Shown piece by piece: positions 37,509 through 47,170 of a DNA stretch of 64,000 bases (position 1 is its first letter; every line of letters begins with the position of its first letter). The notes beneath the pieces were generated by a model, which made no database searches, was not told where the DNA came from, and saw nothing but the letters and a program-made list of their open reading frames with translations. The stretch covers positions 62,001-126,000 of the forward strand of contig NZ_CP039905.1 of NCBI RefSeq assembly GCF_005221385.1, given 5' to 3'. Source of the stretch: Agrobacterium tumefaciens. Lineage in GTDB: Bacteria; Pseudomonadota; Alphaproteobacteria; Rhizobiales; Rhizobiaceae. The position numbers were made by a program, and so were the translations under genes.

Positions 37509-38400
37509 ATGGTAGGGCCTGCCGCCAAACGTGACGCTGTCGCGCACCTGAAGGCCATTATGGGCCTTTCGGAACGGCGGGCATGCCAGATTACATCCGC
37601 AGACAGAAAGACGATCCGCTATCGATCCTCTCGGCCGCCTGAGATCGAGTTGCGAGCGAAGCTGCGCGATCTGGCCAATGAGCGCCGCCGGTTTGGCTAT
37701 CGTCGGCTGTTCATCTTGCTTCGACGGGACGGAGAGCCGTCCGGGGTCAATCGCATCTCCTGCTCTATCGCGAGGAAGGTCTTTCTGTGCGCAAGCGCAA
37801 AGCCAGGCGTCGTGCTGTTGGCACGCGTGCCCCGATCCTCGTCGAAGCAAAGACCAATGCCCGCTGATCGCTGGATTTCGTCCACGACCAGTTCGCCTGC
37901 GGACGGAGGTTTCGGGTGCTCAACATCGTCGATGATGTGACGCGTGAATGCCTGGCAGCAATTCCAGACACCTCAATCTCCGGCCGCCGTGTCGCACGGG
38001 AGCTGACGATGCTGATCGAACGACGCGGCAAGCCCGGAATGATTGTCTCCGATAACGGCACCGAACTCACCTCGAATGCCATCCTTGCCTGGTCGAAGGA
38101 TCACAAGGTCGAGTGGCATTACATCGCGCCGAGAAAGCCCATGCAAAACGGCTATGTCGAGAGCTTCAACGGGCGAATGCGTGACGAATTGCTCAACGAA
38201 AGCCTGTTCTTCGGCCTCGATCATGCCCGCAGCGCCATCGCTGAATGGGCCGAAGATTACAACAATTTCCGGCCGCACTCATAGCTCGGATATCAGACCC
38301 CGGCCGACTATGCCGGGTCCATCGCCGCAACCGGCTCCAACGCTGCGCAAATGAAAGCTTCGCGTTTCCGCCGGTTGCTCACACCGCGCCACTTGGCGTA
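37509..38400 (+). pseudogene. IS3-family OrfB, frameshifted
   Basis: Begins MVGPAAKRDAVAHLKAIMGL and runs to GEPSGVNRI, where a frameshift near 37760 breaks it. The correct frame resumes as YREEGLSVRKRKARRRAVGT, hits a TGA in place of the Trp codon before SLDFVHD, and continues from 37916 with [30 protein letters not shown] and [16 protein letters not shown] to a stop at 38282 inside RPHS. The remaining tail reads LGYQTPADYAG. The DDE residues survive but the protein cannot be made intact. Confidence 0.9.
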
Positions 38401-38454
38401 TTCAAAACCGCCGGGGCTCTAATCGCCACTGGATGAAAGTTCAGTGGCAGGTCA

Positions 38455-39300
38455 TTCGAGATCTATCGCGCTGTTTCCCAACAGATCCGCGATATCTTTG
38501 CCGAATACACGCCGCTGATCAGCCATTGTCACTCGATGAAGCCTATCTCGAAGTAACGGAAAATCTGAAGGACATGCCGATCGCCACCGAGATCACGCTG
38601 GAGATCCGTGCGAAAAATCAAGTCAGTCGCTGGTCTCAATGCATCAGCCGGCATTCCGTACAACAAGTTTTTGGCCAAGATGGCGTCGGATCTCAACAAG
38701 CCGAACGGCCAGACCGTCATCAGCCCGAAGAACGGCCCAGCTTTCGTCGACGGACTAGCGGTCAAGAAATTTCGCGGTGTGGGCCAACGCCGAGAAGATG
38801 CACCGCCTCGGCATCAAAACCGGAGCCGACTTGAAATCAAAATCGCTGCAGTTCCTGACTGAGAACTTCGGTAAATCCGGTCCCTACTTTTACGGTATCG
38901 CGCGCGGCATCGATGAGCCCCCTGTTCGGCCCGACCGGGTGACAAAACCAATCGGTGCCGAGGATACGTTAGTCGACGACACCGACGATCTAGCCCTCGC
39001 CACCACCGGATGGAACCTTCAGCGGCAAAAGGCTGGTCGCATTGTCAGGCAAAGTCGATCAGCGGCAAGATGGTAACCGTTAAGATCAAATATTCGGACT
39101 TCACGCAGGCAACACGAAGCAGAACAGGCACTCTCCCGGCCACGGGCGTTGCCGAGATCACGGAGGCCGCATCTGCCCTGCTTTCCACCGTCTATCCGTT
39201 CAAGCGTCCGATCCGTCTGCTGGGCGTCACGCTCTCTTCGCTTACCAACGATCAGTCGGAAGATGACGGGGAACAACCGCAACTCTATCTGGCGTTATGA
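38455..39300 (+). pseudogene. dinB: DinB-type DNA polymerase IV, N-terminally truncated and frameshifted
   Basis: Starting right after the IS3 end, pieces in several frames read [40 protein letters not shown] (catalytic Asp-Glu), [53 protein letters not shown], and finally VKIKYSDFTQATRSRTGT and LLGVTLSSLTND to the stop at 39300. At least four frame changes plus loss of the N-terminus make it nonfunctional. Pol IV is a translesion polymerase of the Y family. Confidence 0.88.
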
Positions 39301-39346
39301 TTGGATAACTAGAGGATAGACGAGGATTTCCGACAATTCTCTCTCT

Positions 39347-40045
39347 AGAGTTCGCGTCATCGATCTGGAGACCGGCGGCAATGGTCTGAGCGACGTTTGC
39401 GAGATCGGCTGGCAGGACGTCACTATGGCTGATGATGACCAGTGGTGAGTGACCGAGGAGCGCGGAGCTCTGTGGTCAATCCCGAGCCGCCGACGACACC
39501 GGATTCAATCGCCGTGCATCATATTCTTGACGCCGACGTCGCCGACCCGGCCTTCTGGAAGGAGTTTGCCGCAGACGTGCTCCGGCCGTCCGGTGCCTGG
39601 ATGCGCTGGCCGCCCAGCGCACTGGTTTCGACAGCGCTAATGCACGCCCAGCTGTACCTGCGGCGCACCATGGGTCTGTTTTTGGAAGTCGGCGCTGGGG
39701 GTCTTGGTCGGAGCTTCCCCGCTTCCAACCAGATGCTGCGCTACCAGCGCATGCCGGAAGGGCTCGTTCACGAGATCGGCCTGCCTGCCCACCGTGCCAT
39801 GCTGGACGCTTATCTCATCGAGCACCACCTCCGCGACAGCGTCATCCTTGGACCAACTTCTGGCCTGGAGCGCAGAACCCGGGCTGCTGCCCCGCGTTCC
39901 CGCCGGCCGGGACCGAGGAAAAACCTGGGAGCGGATCTCTAACGCAGCGCTGAAGAACTTCGCGCGGGGTCGGGCTACCGGCGTTCGCTTCAGTGCTCAG
40001 GCGGAAATGGCGCGGCGCGGCGGACTGGTTTGCAGGCCATTAGCG
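39347..40045 (+). pseudogene. DnaQ-like 3'-5' exonuclease, degenerate
   Basis: Pieces in successive frames read RVRVIDLETGGNGLSDVCEI (the DxE first exonuclease motif), a TGA after DDDQW, then SIAVHHILDADVADPAFWKE, NQMLRYQRMPEGLVHEIGLP, AHRAMLDAYLIEHHLRD and, after another shift, LDQLLAWSAEPGLLPRVPAG and GKTWERISNAALKNFA. The HRAMxDAY block resembles the third exonuclease motif. Several lesions exclude function. It lies directly downstream of the dinB pseudogene, so the two likely belonged to one repair operon. Confidence 0.65.
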
Positions 40046-40506
40046 CAGATTGGCATTAAAGCCCCAAAGGGTAGAACCGCGGTCCTTCCCGACCATTCCA
40101 TTCCGGGTTACCGATGTGGTCCCTGAGTCCGTTGATCACCCGAGGGTTTTCGATACGCGACATCCTTCACGGACCTCCCTCACCTTGTGTTGAGCAGGAT
40201 CTAATGTCCTCTACAAAAGCTATCGCGGTGTTTTTTCTCAGCGCAGAAGAGTCAAGCTTGCTTCGAAAGGCCACTTAATGACGCCAACGCGGCGGGACCC
40301 GAATTGCTCATGGATCCACGCATTCTATTAGGCATCACACCGATACAAAGGTTGCTTATCCCGGAAAAAGAATCCGTGAAAGAACAAGCGGACCACCGCG
40401 CACTAAGCAGCGTGCACCGCGGCTGCCCACCTCGCCCTTCGAACCGGGCCGCCTCGCGCTGGGCGACCAACGCGAAAGAATATTTGCTCCCAAGCCTGGG
40501 GCACAA
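40046..40506. other. intergenic region, no supported gene
   Basis: About 460 bp between the exonuclease remnant and the promoter of the DUF3597 gene. ORFs here show no family motif or ribosome site. Confidence 0.5.
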
Positions 40507-40531
40507 GGAACTGCGATTTGTTCGCTGCGTT
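40507..40531 (+). promoter_or_regulatory. EcfG-type promoter of DUF3597/YciF-like genes
   Basis: GGAAC (40507-40511), 16 bases, CGTT (40528-40531): exact match to the EcfG consensus, 109 bp before the ATG at 40641. Confidence 0.8.
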
Positions 40532-40640
40532 AATCGGCGGGGCGACAGCACATCAACTTTTCGCGACGGCCGGGTACATATGCGTGCTGCAGCTTACGAG
40601 TGGATCGAGCGCCCTGACCAGCTCATAGCAGGAGGAATGA

Positions 40641-41144
40641 ATGAGCATCTTCGACCGCATCAAGGACGCAATTTTTGGCGAAGCAAATGCCGCGCCCGCC
40701 CCGCAAGCGTCAAGCACGGCCTCTTTGGCACCGTCATCTTCAGCCGCGCCTACCACTCAACCACCCGCACTGTCAGAGACTGCGGCCAACCCGGCTATAA
40801 GCCAGCCCGCCCCGCCCGCAGCACAGACTGCGAACCCTGCGCCGCAATTAGACGGAGGCGTTTCTTCCGGCTCAAATTCTCGGGCTCCAATCGACGTCGA
40901 ATCCATACTCAACGAAGCGGCGAAGAAGTCTGGCCAAAAGCTCGACTGGCGGCGCTCAATTGTTGACCTGATGAAGGCTCTCGGCATGGACGCCAGCCTT
41001 GAGGAGCGCAAGGAGTTGGCGCAGGAACTAGGCTACACCGGCGACGCCGATGGCAGCGCGAAAATGAACACGTTTCTTCACAAGGCTCTCATGAAGAAGC
41101 TGTCGGAAAACGGAGGAAAAGTCCCCGCCGACCTGCTTGACTGA
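40641..41144 (+). CDS. DUF3597-family protein
   Basis: A 167-residue product behind AGGAGGA. The N-terminus MSIFDRIKDAIFG is an amphipathic helix, followed by a low-complexity Ala/Pro/Ser linker (about 15-80) and the DUF3597 domain (about 82-167): DVESILNEAAKKSGQKLDWR, SIVDLMKALGMDASLEERKE, LAQELGYTGDADGSAKMN. Members occur widely in Proteobacteria and fold as a small helical domain of unknown role. It is behind an EcfG-type promoter, 44 bp before the YciF-like gene. Confidence 0.88.
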   Translation: MSIFDRIKDAIFGEANAAPAPQASSTASLAPSSSAAPTTQPPALSETAANPAISQPAPPAAQTANPAPQLDGGVSSGSNSRAPIDVESILNEAAKKSGQKLDWRRSIVDLMKALGMDASLEERKELAQELGYTGDADGSAKMNTFLHKALMKKLSENGGKVPADLLD

Positions 41145-41188
41145 ACCAAACTCTTAGACCTGATCTTGAACCACAAGGGAGAATTGAA

Positions 41189-41692
41189 ATGGCAGCCACC
41201 AAGACACTCGACGACTTGTTCCTCGACACTCTCAAAGACATCTACTTCGCAGAGAAAAAGATCCTGAAGGCCCTTCCGAAGATGGCCCGCGCCGCCAATT
41301 CGGAAGAAGGGAAGGCAAGCTTCCTGCAGCACCGCGACGAGACCCAGGGCCAGATCGAACGCTTGGAAGAGGTCTTCGAACTGCTCGGAAAGGCGGCGCG
41401 CGGCAAGACCTGCGAAGCCATACAGGGCATTATTGCCGAAGGCGAAGAGATCATCGAAGAGTTCAAGGAGTCTCCGGCTCTGGATGCAGGGCTCATCTCA
41501 TCCGCCCAGGCAGTCGAGCACTACGAGATCGCCCGTTACGGCACGTTGATCGAGTGGGCCAAACAGCTTGGTCTGAAGGACGCCGTACCCCTGCTGGAGG
41601 CGAACCTCGCCGAGGAGAAAGCGACAGACGAGAAGCTCACGCAGCTCACAAAGGCCTCTGCGAACGCCAAGGGCAAAAGCAATGCTTCCTGA
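41189..41692 (+). CDS. YciE/YciF-type ferritin-like protein (DUF892)
   Basis: A 167-residue four-helix protein starting KTLDDLFLDTLKDIYFAEKK, the DUF892 signature. The di-iron-type Glu/His residues are visible in AEKKILKALPKM, HRDETQGQIERLEEVFELLG, ISSAQAVEHYEIARYGTL and LEANLAEEKATDEKL. Family members are general-stress-induced. Ribosome site AAGGGAG. It is in the same direction as the DUF3597 gene and followed by a terminator, so it probably ends that operon. Confidence 0.92.
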   Translation: MAATKTLDDLFLDTLKDIYFAEKKILKALPKMARAANSEEGKASFLQHRDETQGQIERLEEVFELLGKAARGKTCEAIQGIIAEGEEIIEEFKESPALDAGLISSAQAVEHYEIARYGTLIEWAKQLGLKDAVPLLEANLAEEKATDEKLTQLTKASANAKGKSNAS

Positions 41693-41710
41693 GGTCCCAG
41701 TGCATTATTC

Positions 41711-41738
41711 AAGGCCGTCCCACAGGGGCGGCCTTTTT
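41711..41738 (+). terminator. intrinsic terminator after YciF-like gene
   Basis: AAGGCCG pairs with CGGCCTT and is followed by TTTTT, 18 bp past the stop codon. Confidence 0.8.
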
Positions 41739-41767
41739 GTATCCAGCCATCACCAAAGGGGATAACC

Positions 41768-43918
41768 ATGGCAAAGCGTACAAAACGGGCGACCCGCTCG
41801 ACCTCTTCCACGGACACTGTCACCATCCATGATCAGCAGCTTCACCGAGGCGCGGGCGGCGAACTCCACCAGATCGCTGAGGACGGTGCCGACGTGTTGA
41901 CCACGTCGCAAGGCGGACCAATCGCCGACGACCAGAACTCTCTTCGGATCGGCGCCCGCGGTCCGCTGCTGATGGACGACTTCCATTTCCGCGAGAAAAT
42001 CTTCCACTTCGACCACGAGCGAATTCCGGAACGCGTGGTTCACGCACGTGGCTATGGCGCCCACGGCTTCTTCGAAACCTATGAATCCTTGTCCGACGTC
42101 ACCCGCGCCGACATCTTTCAGCGCGCAGGCGAGAAAACGCCTGTCTTTGTCCGCTTTTCTACTGTCGCCGGCAACAAAGGTTCTGCCGACCTCGCCCGCG
42201 ATGTCCGCGGTTTCGCCGTGAAGTTCTATACGCAGGAAGGCAACTGGGATCTCGTCGGCAACAACATCCCTGTCTTCTTCATTCAGGACGCAATCAAGTT
42301 TCCGGACTTAGTACATGCCGCAAAGCAGGAGCCGGACCGGGCCTTCCCCCAGGCGCAGACCGCCCACGACAACTTCTGGGATTTCATCAGCCTTACGCCG
42401 GAAAGCATGCACATGGTCATGTGGATCATGTCCGACCGCACCATCCCACGATCCTTCCGTTTCATGGAGGGGTTCGGTGTACACACCTTCCGTTTCGTCA
42501 ATGACAAAGACGAGTCCACGTTCGTCAAGTTCCACTGGAAGCCAAAGCTCGGCCTCCAGTCGGTTGCGTGGAACGAGGCAGTCAAGATCAACGGCGCCGA
42601 CCCCGACTTCCATCGTCGCGATCTCTGGCAGGCGATCCAATCCGGCAACTTTCCGGAATGGGAACTCTCTGTGCAGCTCTTTGATCAAGAGTTTGCCGAC
42701 AACTGGGACTTCGACGTCCTCGATCCGACGAAGATTATTCCGGAAGAGTTGTTGCCGGTAAAACCAATCGGCCGTCTCGTGCTCGACCGCATGCCGGACA
42801 ACTTCTTCGCGGAGACCGAGCAGGTCGCGTTCATGACGCACAACGTTCCGCCGGGGATCGACTTCAGCAACGACCCTCTTCTTCAGGGCAGAAACTTTTC
42901 CTACCTCGACACGCAGCTCAAGCGGCTTGGCGGACCGAATTTCACGCACCTTCCCATCAACGCACCAAAGTGTCCCTTCCACAACTTCCAGCAGGACGGG
43001 CACATGGCGATGCGCAACCCGGTCGGCAGGGTAAACTACCAGCCGAACTCGTTCGGGGAAGGTCCCCGGCAGGCCCCGTCCCGAGGATACCGCCACTTTC
43101 TGGCCGAGGAGAACGGCCAGAAAGTGCGGCTGCGTCCGGAAAGCTTCGGCGACCACTATAGCCAGGCCCGCCAGTTTTTCCTCAGTCAGACGCCGCCCGA
43201 GCAGCGGCACATCGCGATGGCACTCACGTTCGAGCTAAGCAAGGTCGAGACCGTCGCTATCCGCGAACGGATGATCTCGCACCTGCTGAACATCGACGAG
43301 ACGCTCGCCACCACCGTTGCCCAGAAGCTCGGAATCCAGACAATGCCTAAGCCCGCCGACGCTGCCATGCCCACACGTCAGGATCTGGAGCCGTCTCCCG
43401 CGCTTAGCATCGTGCAAGGCGGACCGAAGCGGTTTGAGGGCCGCAAACTCGGCGTGCTTGTAACGGATGGCGTCGATGCAAAGCTCCTCAAGAAGCTGAT
43501 GATGGTGATCGAGAAGGAGAAGGCTTTGGTTGAGCTGATTGCGCCGAAGATCGGAGGCGTGACCGCGTCCGATGGGACCTGGATAGAGGCGCAGCACATG
43601 ATCGACGGTGGCCCCTCGGTGCTGTTCGACGCCGTCGCCGTCCTCGCGGCTCCGGGCGCAGTTGAGGATTTGGTGAAGGAGGCGACAGCACGGGACTTCG
43701 TGGCGGACGCATTCCAGCACTGCAAGTTCATCGGCTACGACGAGAGCGCTTTCCCGCTTCTCGTCAAGGCTGGAATCACCGACGATCTCGACGAAGGCAC
43801 GATCGCACTTCCCGGTGAAGGGGGGGTTGCCGCTTTTGTATCCGAACTTGGGAAGTTGCGGGTGTGGGGCCGGGAACCTGCTCTTAAGCTCGGCAAAGCC
43901 TCGCCTCCGGTCGAGTGA
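41768..43918 (+). CDS. katE: KatE-type large-subunit catalase (HPII-like)
   Basis: A 716-residue monofunctional haem catalase that dismutates H2O2. The catalytic His92 lies in [12 protein letters not shown], the distal Asn in [11 protein letters not shown], and the haem-ligand Tyr in [17 protein letters not shown]-terminal domain (about 555-716, starting [20 protein letters not shown]) has the DJ-1/PfpI-like flavodoxin fold found only in large-subunit catalases. Full length. No EcfG site lies directly upstream, so it may be expressed by read-through past the preceding terminator or from an unrecognised promoter. Confidence 0.97.
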   Translation: MAKRTKRATRSTSSTDTVTIHDQQLHRGAGGELHQIAEDGADVLTTSQGGPIADDQNSLRIGARGPLLMDDFHFREKIFHFDHERIPERVVHARGYGAHGFFETYESLSDVTRADIFQRAGEKTPVFVRFSTVAGNKGSADLARDVRGFAVKFYTQEGNWDLVGNNIPVFFIQDAIKFPDLVHAAKQEPDRAFPQAQTAHDNFWDFISLTPESMHMVMWIMSDRTIPRSFRFMEGFGVHTFRFVNDKDESTFVKFHWKPKLGLQSVAWNEAVKINGADPDFHRRDLWQAIQSGNFPEWELSVQLFDQEFADNWDFDVLDPTKIIPEELLPVKPIGRLVLDRMPDNFFAETEQVAFMTHNVPPGIDFSNDPLLQGRNFSYLDTQLKRLGGPNFTHLPINAPKCPFHNFQQDGHMAMRNPVGRVNYQPNSFGEGPRQAPSRGYRHFLAEENGQKVRLRPESFGDHYSQARQFFLSQTPPEQRHIAMALTFELSKVETVAIRERMISHLLNIDETLATTVAQKLGIQTMPKPADAAMPTRQDLEPSPALSIVQGGPKRFEGRKLGVLVTDGVDAKLLKKLMMVIEKEKALVELIAPKIGGVTASDGTWIEAQHMIDGGPSVLFDAVAVLAAPGAVEDLVKEATARDFVADAFQHCKFIGYDESAFPLLVKAGITDDLDEGTIALPGEGGVAAFVSELGKLRVWGREPALKLGKASPPVE

Positions 43919-43924
43919 AGTTCA

Positions 43925-43947
43925 GGCGCGGACCTCGTGTCCGCGCC
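43925..43947 (+). terminator. hairpin terminator after katE
   Basis: GGCGCGGAC and GTCCGCGCC form a perfect 9-bp stem with a 5-base loop, 6 bp after the katE stop, followed by a pyrimidine-rich GTTCTCTC. Confidence 0.7.
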
Positions 43948-44355
43948 GTTCTCTCTAAACGGTGAGGGACGAGATAGTTGTTTCCAATGTTGGCGTTCCA
44001 TGGAACGACAAACACGCATGAACTAACGCACCCGGAGCCCATAAATGAGGAGTCAGTCTATAAAGTCTCTGCTGGCCGCGCTCGTTGAGCCGAATAACAT
44101 CGAGACCGGCGGATGGGGACCCGTGCAAATTGGGGTTGGCGCCGTACGGGCGGGCTGGGACATTTATTCGGGCCACTACAGGCTTACAATTCCAAGCCAC
44201 GGTCTCGGCGGCCGGCTAAATGGCTTTTAGCGCACGGATTGCGACAAGGCTGCCAAGGGGGCGCAGCCGGGCTGATCCTTTAAATCGATGAAGAACAGCT
44301 GTTTGAGGAGCTCAACTAGAACGTGATTGACGAGCCTTTGAGATTTGCGGCCTTT
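43948..44355. other. intergenic region, no supported gene
   Basis: About 400 bp. One 61-codon frame at 44045 (RSQSIKSLLAALVEPNNIET) has a possible ribosome site (CCCGGAGCC) but no family resemblance, and I do not call it. Confidence 0.45.
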
Positions 44356-44371
44356 GGCCTGCTGCCGGTTT
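44356..44371. repeat. left arm of a 16-bp palindrome flanking the IS3 element
   Basis: GGCCTGCTGCCGGTTT is the exact complement of 47171-47186. The arms lie directly outside the IS3 ends, so the element sits in the loop of a former hairpin. Confidence 0.85.
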
Positions 44372-44383
44372 TCGGACACCGAG

Positions 44384-45244
44384 TTAAGCTAATCCCACCT
44401 TGGTTTCAAAGTCATTGGGGCTGAGATAGCCCAGTGTCGAGTGGCGACGCTTCGGATTGTAGAAGCGCTCTATGTAATCGAACACATCCGCTCTGGCGTC
44501 ATTCCTCGTGCGATAAACCCTGCGTGCTGTTCTCTCCGTTTTCAGGGATGAGAAGAAGCTTTCCATTGCAGCGTTGTCCCAGACATTTCCAGAGCGGCTC
44601 ATGGAGCAGGTGATGCCGTGGTCGCTCATGAGGCGCTGGAACTGCTCGCTCGTATATTGGCTTCCCTGATCAGAATGATGCAGTAGCGCGTCTGGTTTTC
44701 CTCGACGCCAGATCGCCATGATCAGCGCATCTGTGACAAGCTGGGCCGTCATGTTGGCATTCATCGACCAGCCGACGACACGGCGTGAGAACAGGTCAAT
44801 GACGGCCGCGACATACAGCCAGCCTTCTGCTGTCCAGATATAGGTGAAGTCGGCCACCCATTTCTGGTTCGGCCGCTCTGCCATGAACTGACGGTCCAGC
44901 ACGTTCGGCATGATGACGGCACGGTCACCGGCATCTTTCGGCAAGCCACGCCGTCTCGGCCTCGCCCTGAGCGCATTCAAGCGCATCAGCCGCTCGATAC
45001 GATGGAGACCACAGGATAATCCTTCTTCCGGCACGTCATGCCATACACGGCGAGCACCATAAGTGCGGTCGCTGGCTTTGAAGCTCTGCCTGATCTTGTC
45101 CAGCAGAACCTCATCATAGCGAGCGCGTTCACTCGCAGAACGATTGAACCAGGCATGGAAACCTGAACGAGAAACCCCTAGCGCTTCGCAGAGCCATGCC
45201 ACCGGCCAGATCGAACGGTGCTTTGCAATGAACGCGAACCTCAT
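44384..45244 (-). CDS. IS3-family OrfB (DDE integrase core)
   Basis: A 286-residue intact frame starting MRFAFIAKHRSIWPVAWLCE. DDE residues: WVADFTYIWTAEGW (Asp), LLHHSDQGSQYTS (Asp) and NAAMESFFSSLKTE (Glu). RTYGARRVWHDV marks the N-terminal HTH_21. Because OrfA upstream is interrupted, the frameshifted OrfAB transposase can no longer form. Confidence 0.94.
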   Translation of the reverse strand: MRFAFIAKHRSIWPVAWLCEALGVSRSGFHAWFNRSASERARYDEVLLDKIRQSFKASDRTYGARRVWHDVPEEGLSCGLHRIERLMRLNALRARPRRRGLPKDAGDRAVIMPNVLDRQFMAERPNQKWVADFTYIWTAEGWLYVAAVIDLFSRRVVGWSMNANMTAQLVTDALIMAIWRRGKPDALLHHSDQGSQYTSEQFQRLMSDHGITCSMSRSGNVWDNAAMESFFSSLKTERTARRVYRTRNDARADVFDYIERFYNPKRRHSTLGYLSPNDFETKVGLA

Positions 45245-45277
45245 ATCGCGTCCCTGGCAAAGTAGGCTGCGGCCTTC

Positions 45278-46639
45278 CTAAGAAACACTCTCAGCATCGG
45301 GAATGGGATCAAGTTGATATCCCAAAGAGCGAGCACGGCGCTGCAGGTTTGCCAAGACTCGACCGCGATGGCGCTCGTCATATGCCGCCGCACCGGGATC
45401 ACGATAAGCCATGCCGAACCGAAGGGCATTGAAGAAGAGAACCGCGATCTTACGTGCCGTCGCCGTCACGGCTTTCTGCTTTCCGATGCGCCTTGCCAAA
45501 CGTCGATAAAATGCACCCAGTGCCGTGTCGCTTCGGCCAATCGTGGTGGCTGCCAACCGCAAGAGTGCGGCTGCCCGGTTCGATGATCGGCGCGTTCTCG
45601 AGGAGAGAAGTCTTCCGCCAGATATTTTGTTGCCGGGAGCCAGGCAGAGCCATGATGTGAAGTGCTTGGCGGTGGGCCATGCTCGTAGGTCAGTTCCGCA
45701 TTCGCCGATGAGCTTGAGGGCGAGCGAGGAGCCGAGGCCGTGAATCTGTGTTAAGTCGGTGCCCGTAAGGCCGTATAGAGCGGCCCGGACATCAAAGGAC
45801 GGTGCATTCGTCTGCTTGGTCTTTGTCCGGATTTTTGGCAGCGGCGCGAGCGGCACTTCGACTTCCACAGTCATCATGGCGATCGCCGTTTCCAGCTTGC
45901 GGTCGCATTCGAGCATCTTCAATTGATAGAAGTCGTAAAGCTCCAGTGATTGGGAAAGAGCAAACACGTGTTCATCACGATCGTTGCCGACCAGCGATGC
46001 TTTGATCGTTTCGATAGAAGAGTGGCAGCGAACGTCACGCAAAGAGGCCAGGGCGTCAGGATCGCGCTCGCCGGAAACGATTGCCCGGATAATCTTCATA
46101 CCGGTCACGCCGGTGATGTCGGAGACAACATGATGGAGCTGCAGGTTCATTTCCATCAGAGCCTTCTGCATGTGCTGGATATGAGCTGCCGCATACTCGA
46201 CCAGACGTTCTCGCTGGCGCAGATAAGCACGCAAAGTGGCAACCTGCGCATTGGGACGAAAGCTGCCGCGTAACAGACCATAGGAATGCAACTGGCGAAG
46301 CCATGCCGCATCATTGACGTCGGTCTTCCGCCCTGGGACGTTCTTCGCGTAACGCGCATTGACCAGGATTACCTCAAAGCCATGCTCCTCCAGAATCTCG
46401 AAAGACGGTATCCAGTAGACGCCGGTCGACTCCATAGCCACGCTCGTGACGCCGCAAGATCGGAACCAGGCAGCGAGATCATGCAGATCATGGGTGAAGG
46501 TGCCGAAAGCGCGGATTGGCATGTCATCGCTGTCCGGATTGACCGCCGCCATATGCATTGTGGACCCGATGTCGATCGCGGCTGCGCTCGGGTTCAGGCG
46601 GGTGAGGTTCTGCGGGGCAGATAATCTTGTCTTGGGCAT
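45278..46639 (-). CDS. IS110-family DEDD transposase
   Basis: The ATG at 46639 is preferred to 46678; it is preceded by GGAGGAGAAGCC. The product is 453 residues. The RuvC-like part has AAIDIGSTMHMAAVN (Asp), SVAMESTGVYWIPSF (Glu) and GRKTDVNDAAWLRQL (Asp, Asp). The C-terminal half contains IHGLGSSLALKLIGECGTDL and LCLAPGNKISGGRLLSSRTR with the serine-rich catalytic segment. The frame is intact. Confidence 0.94.
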   Translation of the reverse strand: MPKTRLSAPQNLTRLNPSAAAIDIGSTMHMAAVNPDSDDMPIRAFGTFTHDLHDLAAWFRSCGVTSVAMESTGVYWIPSFEILEEHGFEVILVNARYAKNVPGRKTDVNDAAWLRQLHSYGLLRGSFRPNAQVATLRAYLRQRERLVEYAAAHIQHMQKALMEMNLQLHHVVSDITGVTGMKIIRAIVSGERDPDALASLRDVRCHSSIETIKASLVGNDRDEHVFALSQSLELYDFYQLKMLECDRKLETAIAMMTVEVEVPLAPLPKIRTKTKQTNAPSFDVRAALYGLTGTDLTQIHGLGSSLALKLIGECGTDLRAWPTAKHFTSWLCLAPGNKISGGRLLSSRTRRSSNRAAALLRLAATTIGRSDTALGAFYRRLARRIGKQKAVTATARKIAVLFFNALRFGMAYRDPGAAAYDERHRGRVLANLQRRARSLGYQLDPIPDAESVS

Positions 46640-46869
46640 GGCTTCTCCTCCTTCGGTTCGGGAGGGGCTGGGCCGCACAAGTTCGTCATTTTCCTAATCG
46701 GGATCGCTGCTGAAGCCGCGTCACCACTCTCAAGTTCGCAACAGCCCATGTGCCACGTTTTTTAACGGGGTCGAACGCCTCCAATAAGCAGTCGGCAACT
46801 CCCCTCCGGAGTGCAGCGTAGCACAGCCTGTTTCTACCGCGCACAGGCGGACCAAAGCCCGTGATCGTT
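46640..46869 (-). ncRNA. candidate bridge-RNA region of IS110-group element
   Basis: A 230-bp noncoding left end between the element boundary and the recombinase start, where IS110-group elements are reported to encode the bridge RNA that pairs with donor and target. The nine bases CGTTTTTTA at the target junction (46866-46874) recur inside this region at 46756-46764, which might reflect a guide segment. Positional inference; not folded. Confidence 0.35.
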
Positions 46870-47124
46870 TTTTAGGATGTCGCGCTCCGCCTTCAACTTG
46901 GCGACTTCACGACGGAGCCGATCAATCTCAAGCTGCTCTGGCTTCATCTGGCCTTTTCCAGGAAAGGACTGGCTGGGATCGTCGCCGTATTCGCGAACCC
47001 ATTTGCGCAACACATTCTCGTGGACATCAAGGTCACGGGCCGCCTGGGCAACAGAGACCCCACGCTCCTTGACCAACTTCACCGCCTCAAGCTTGTACTC
47101 GCGGCTGAACTTCCTTCGTTGCAT
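46870..47124 (-). pseudogene. IS3-family OrfA, interrupted
   Basis: Starts MQRRKFSREYKLEAVKLVKE with the OrfA HTH (ARDLDVHENVLRKWVREYGD) and coiled coil (EIDRLRREVAKLKAERDILK). The IS110 element interrupts the gene at DILKK. The missing end (AAAYFARDAI) is found at 45250-45277 on the far side of the insert. Confidence 0.92.
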
Positions 47125-47170
47125 TCATGCTCTCCGGTTTCAGGAGGAACACCTTAACTCGGTGTCCATG

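Larger units (their letters stand above)
35828..38454 (+). mobile_element. IS3-family element interrupted by an IS110-family element
   Basis: The left end (35828, TGACCTGCCACTGAGAATTT) and the complement of the right end (38454, TGACCTGCCACTGAACTTTC) are inverted repeats. Subtracting the inserted element leaves about 1.27 kb, the usual IS3 size. The right end abuts a broken dinB gene, so the IS probably inserted there. OrfB is broken by a frameshift and stops. Confidence 0.9.
45278..46869 (-). mobile_element. IS110-family element (IS110 group) inside IS3 OrfA
   Basis: On the minus strand OrfA reads into ATCCTAAAAAA and, after the insert, resumes with AAGGCCGCAGCCTACTTTGC, so the insertion point is the A-run coding DILKK. 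The recombinase gene reaches almost to the downstream junction, while about 230 bp of noncoding DNA lie upstream of it, the layout of the IS110 group. No terminal inverted repeats were found, as expected for this group. Confidence 0.85.
44374..47167 (-). mobile_element. IS3-family element interrupted by an IS110-family element
   Basis: Both ends begin GGACACCGAGTTAAG (44374 on the plus strand, 47167 on the minus strand). OrfA lies at the right end and OrfB at the left, with a 1.6-kb IS110 element between them. Without the insert the IS is about 1.2 kb. OrfB is intact; OrfA is split. Confidence 0.9.

Noticed and set aside
44045..44230. 61-codon ORF downstream of katE
   Set aside because: Only a weak ribosome site and no recognisable family; kept as an uncalled ORF in the intergenic note.
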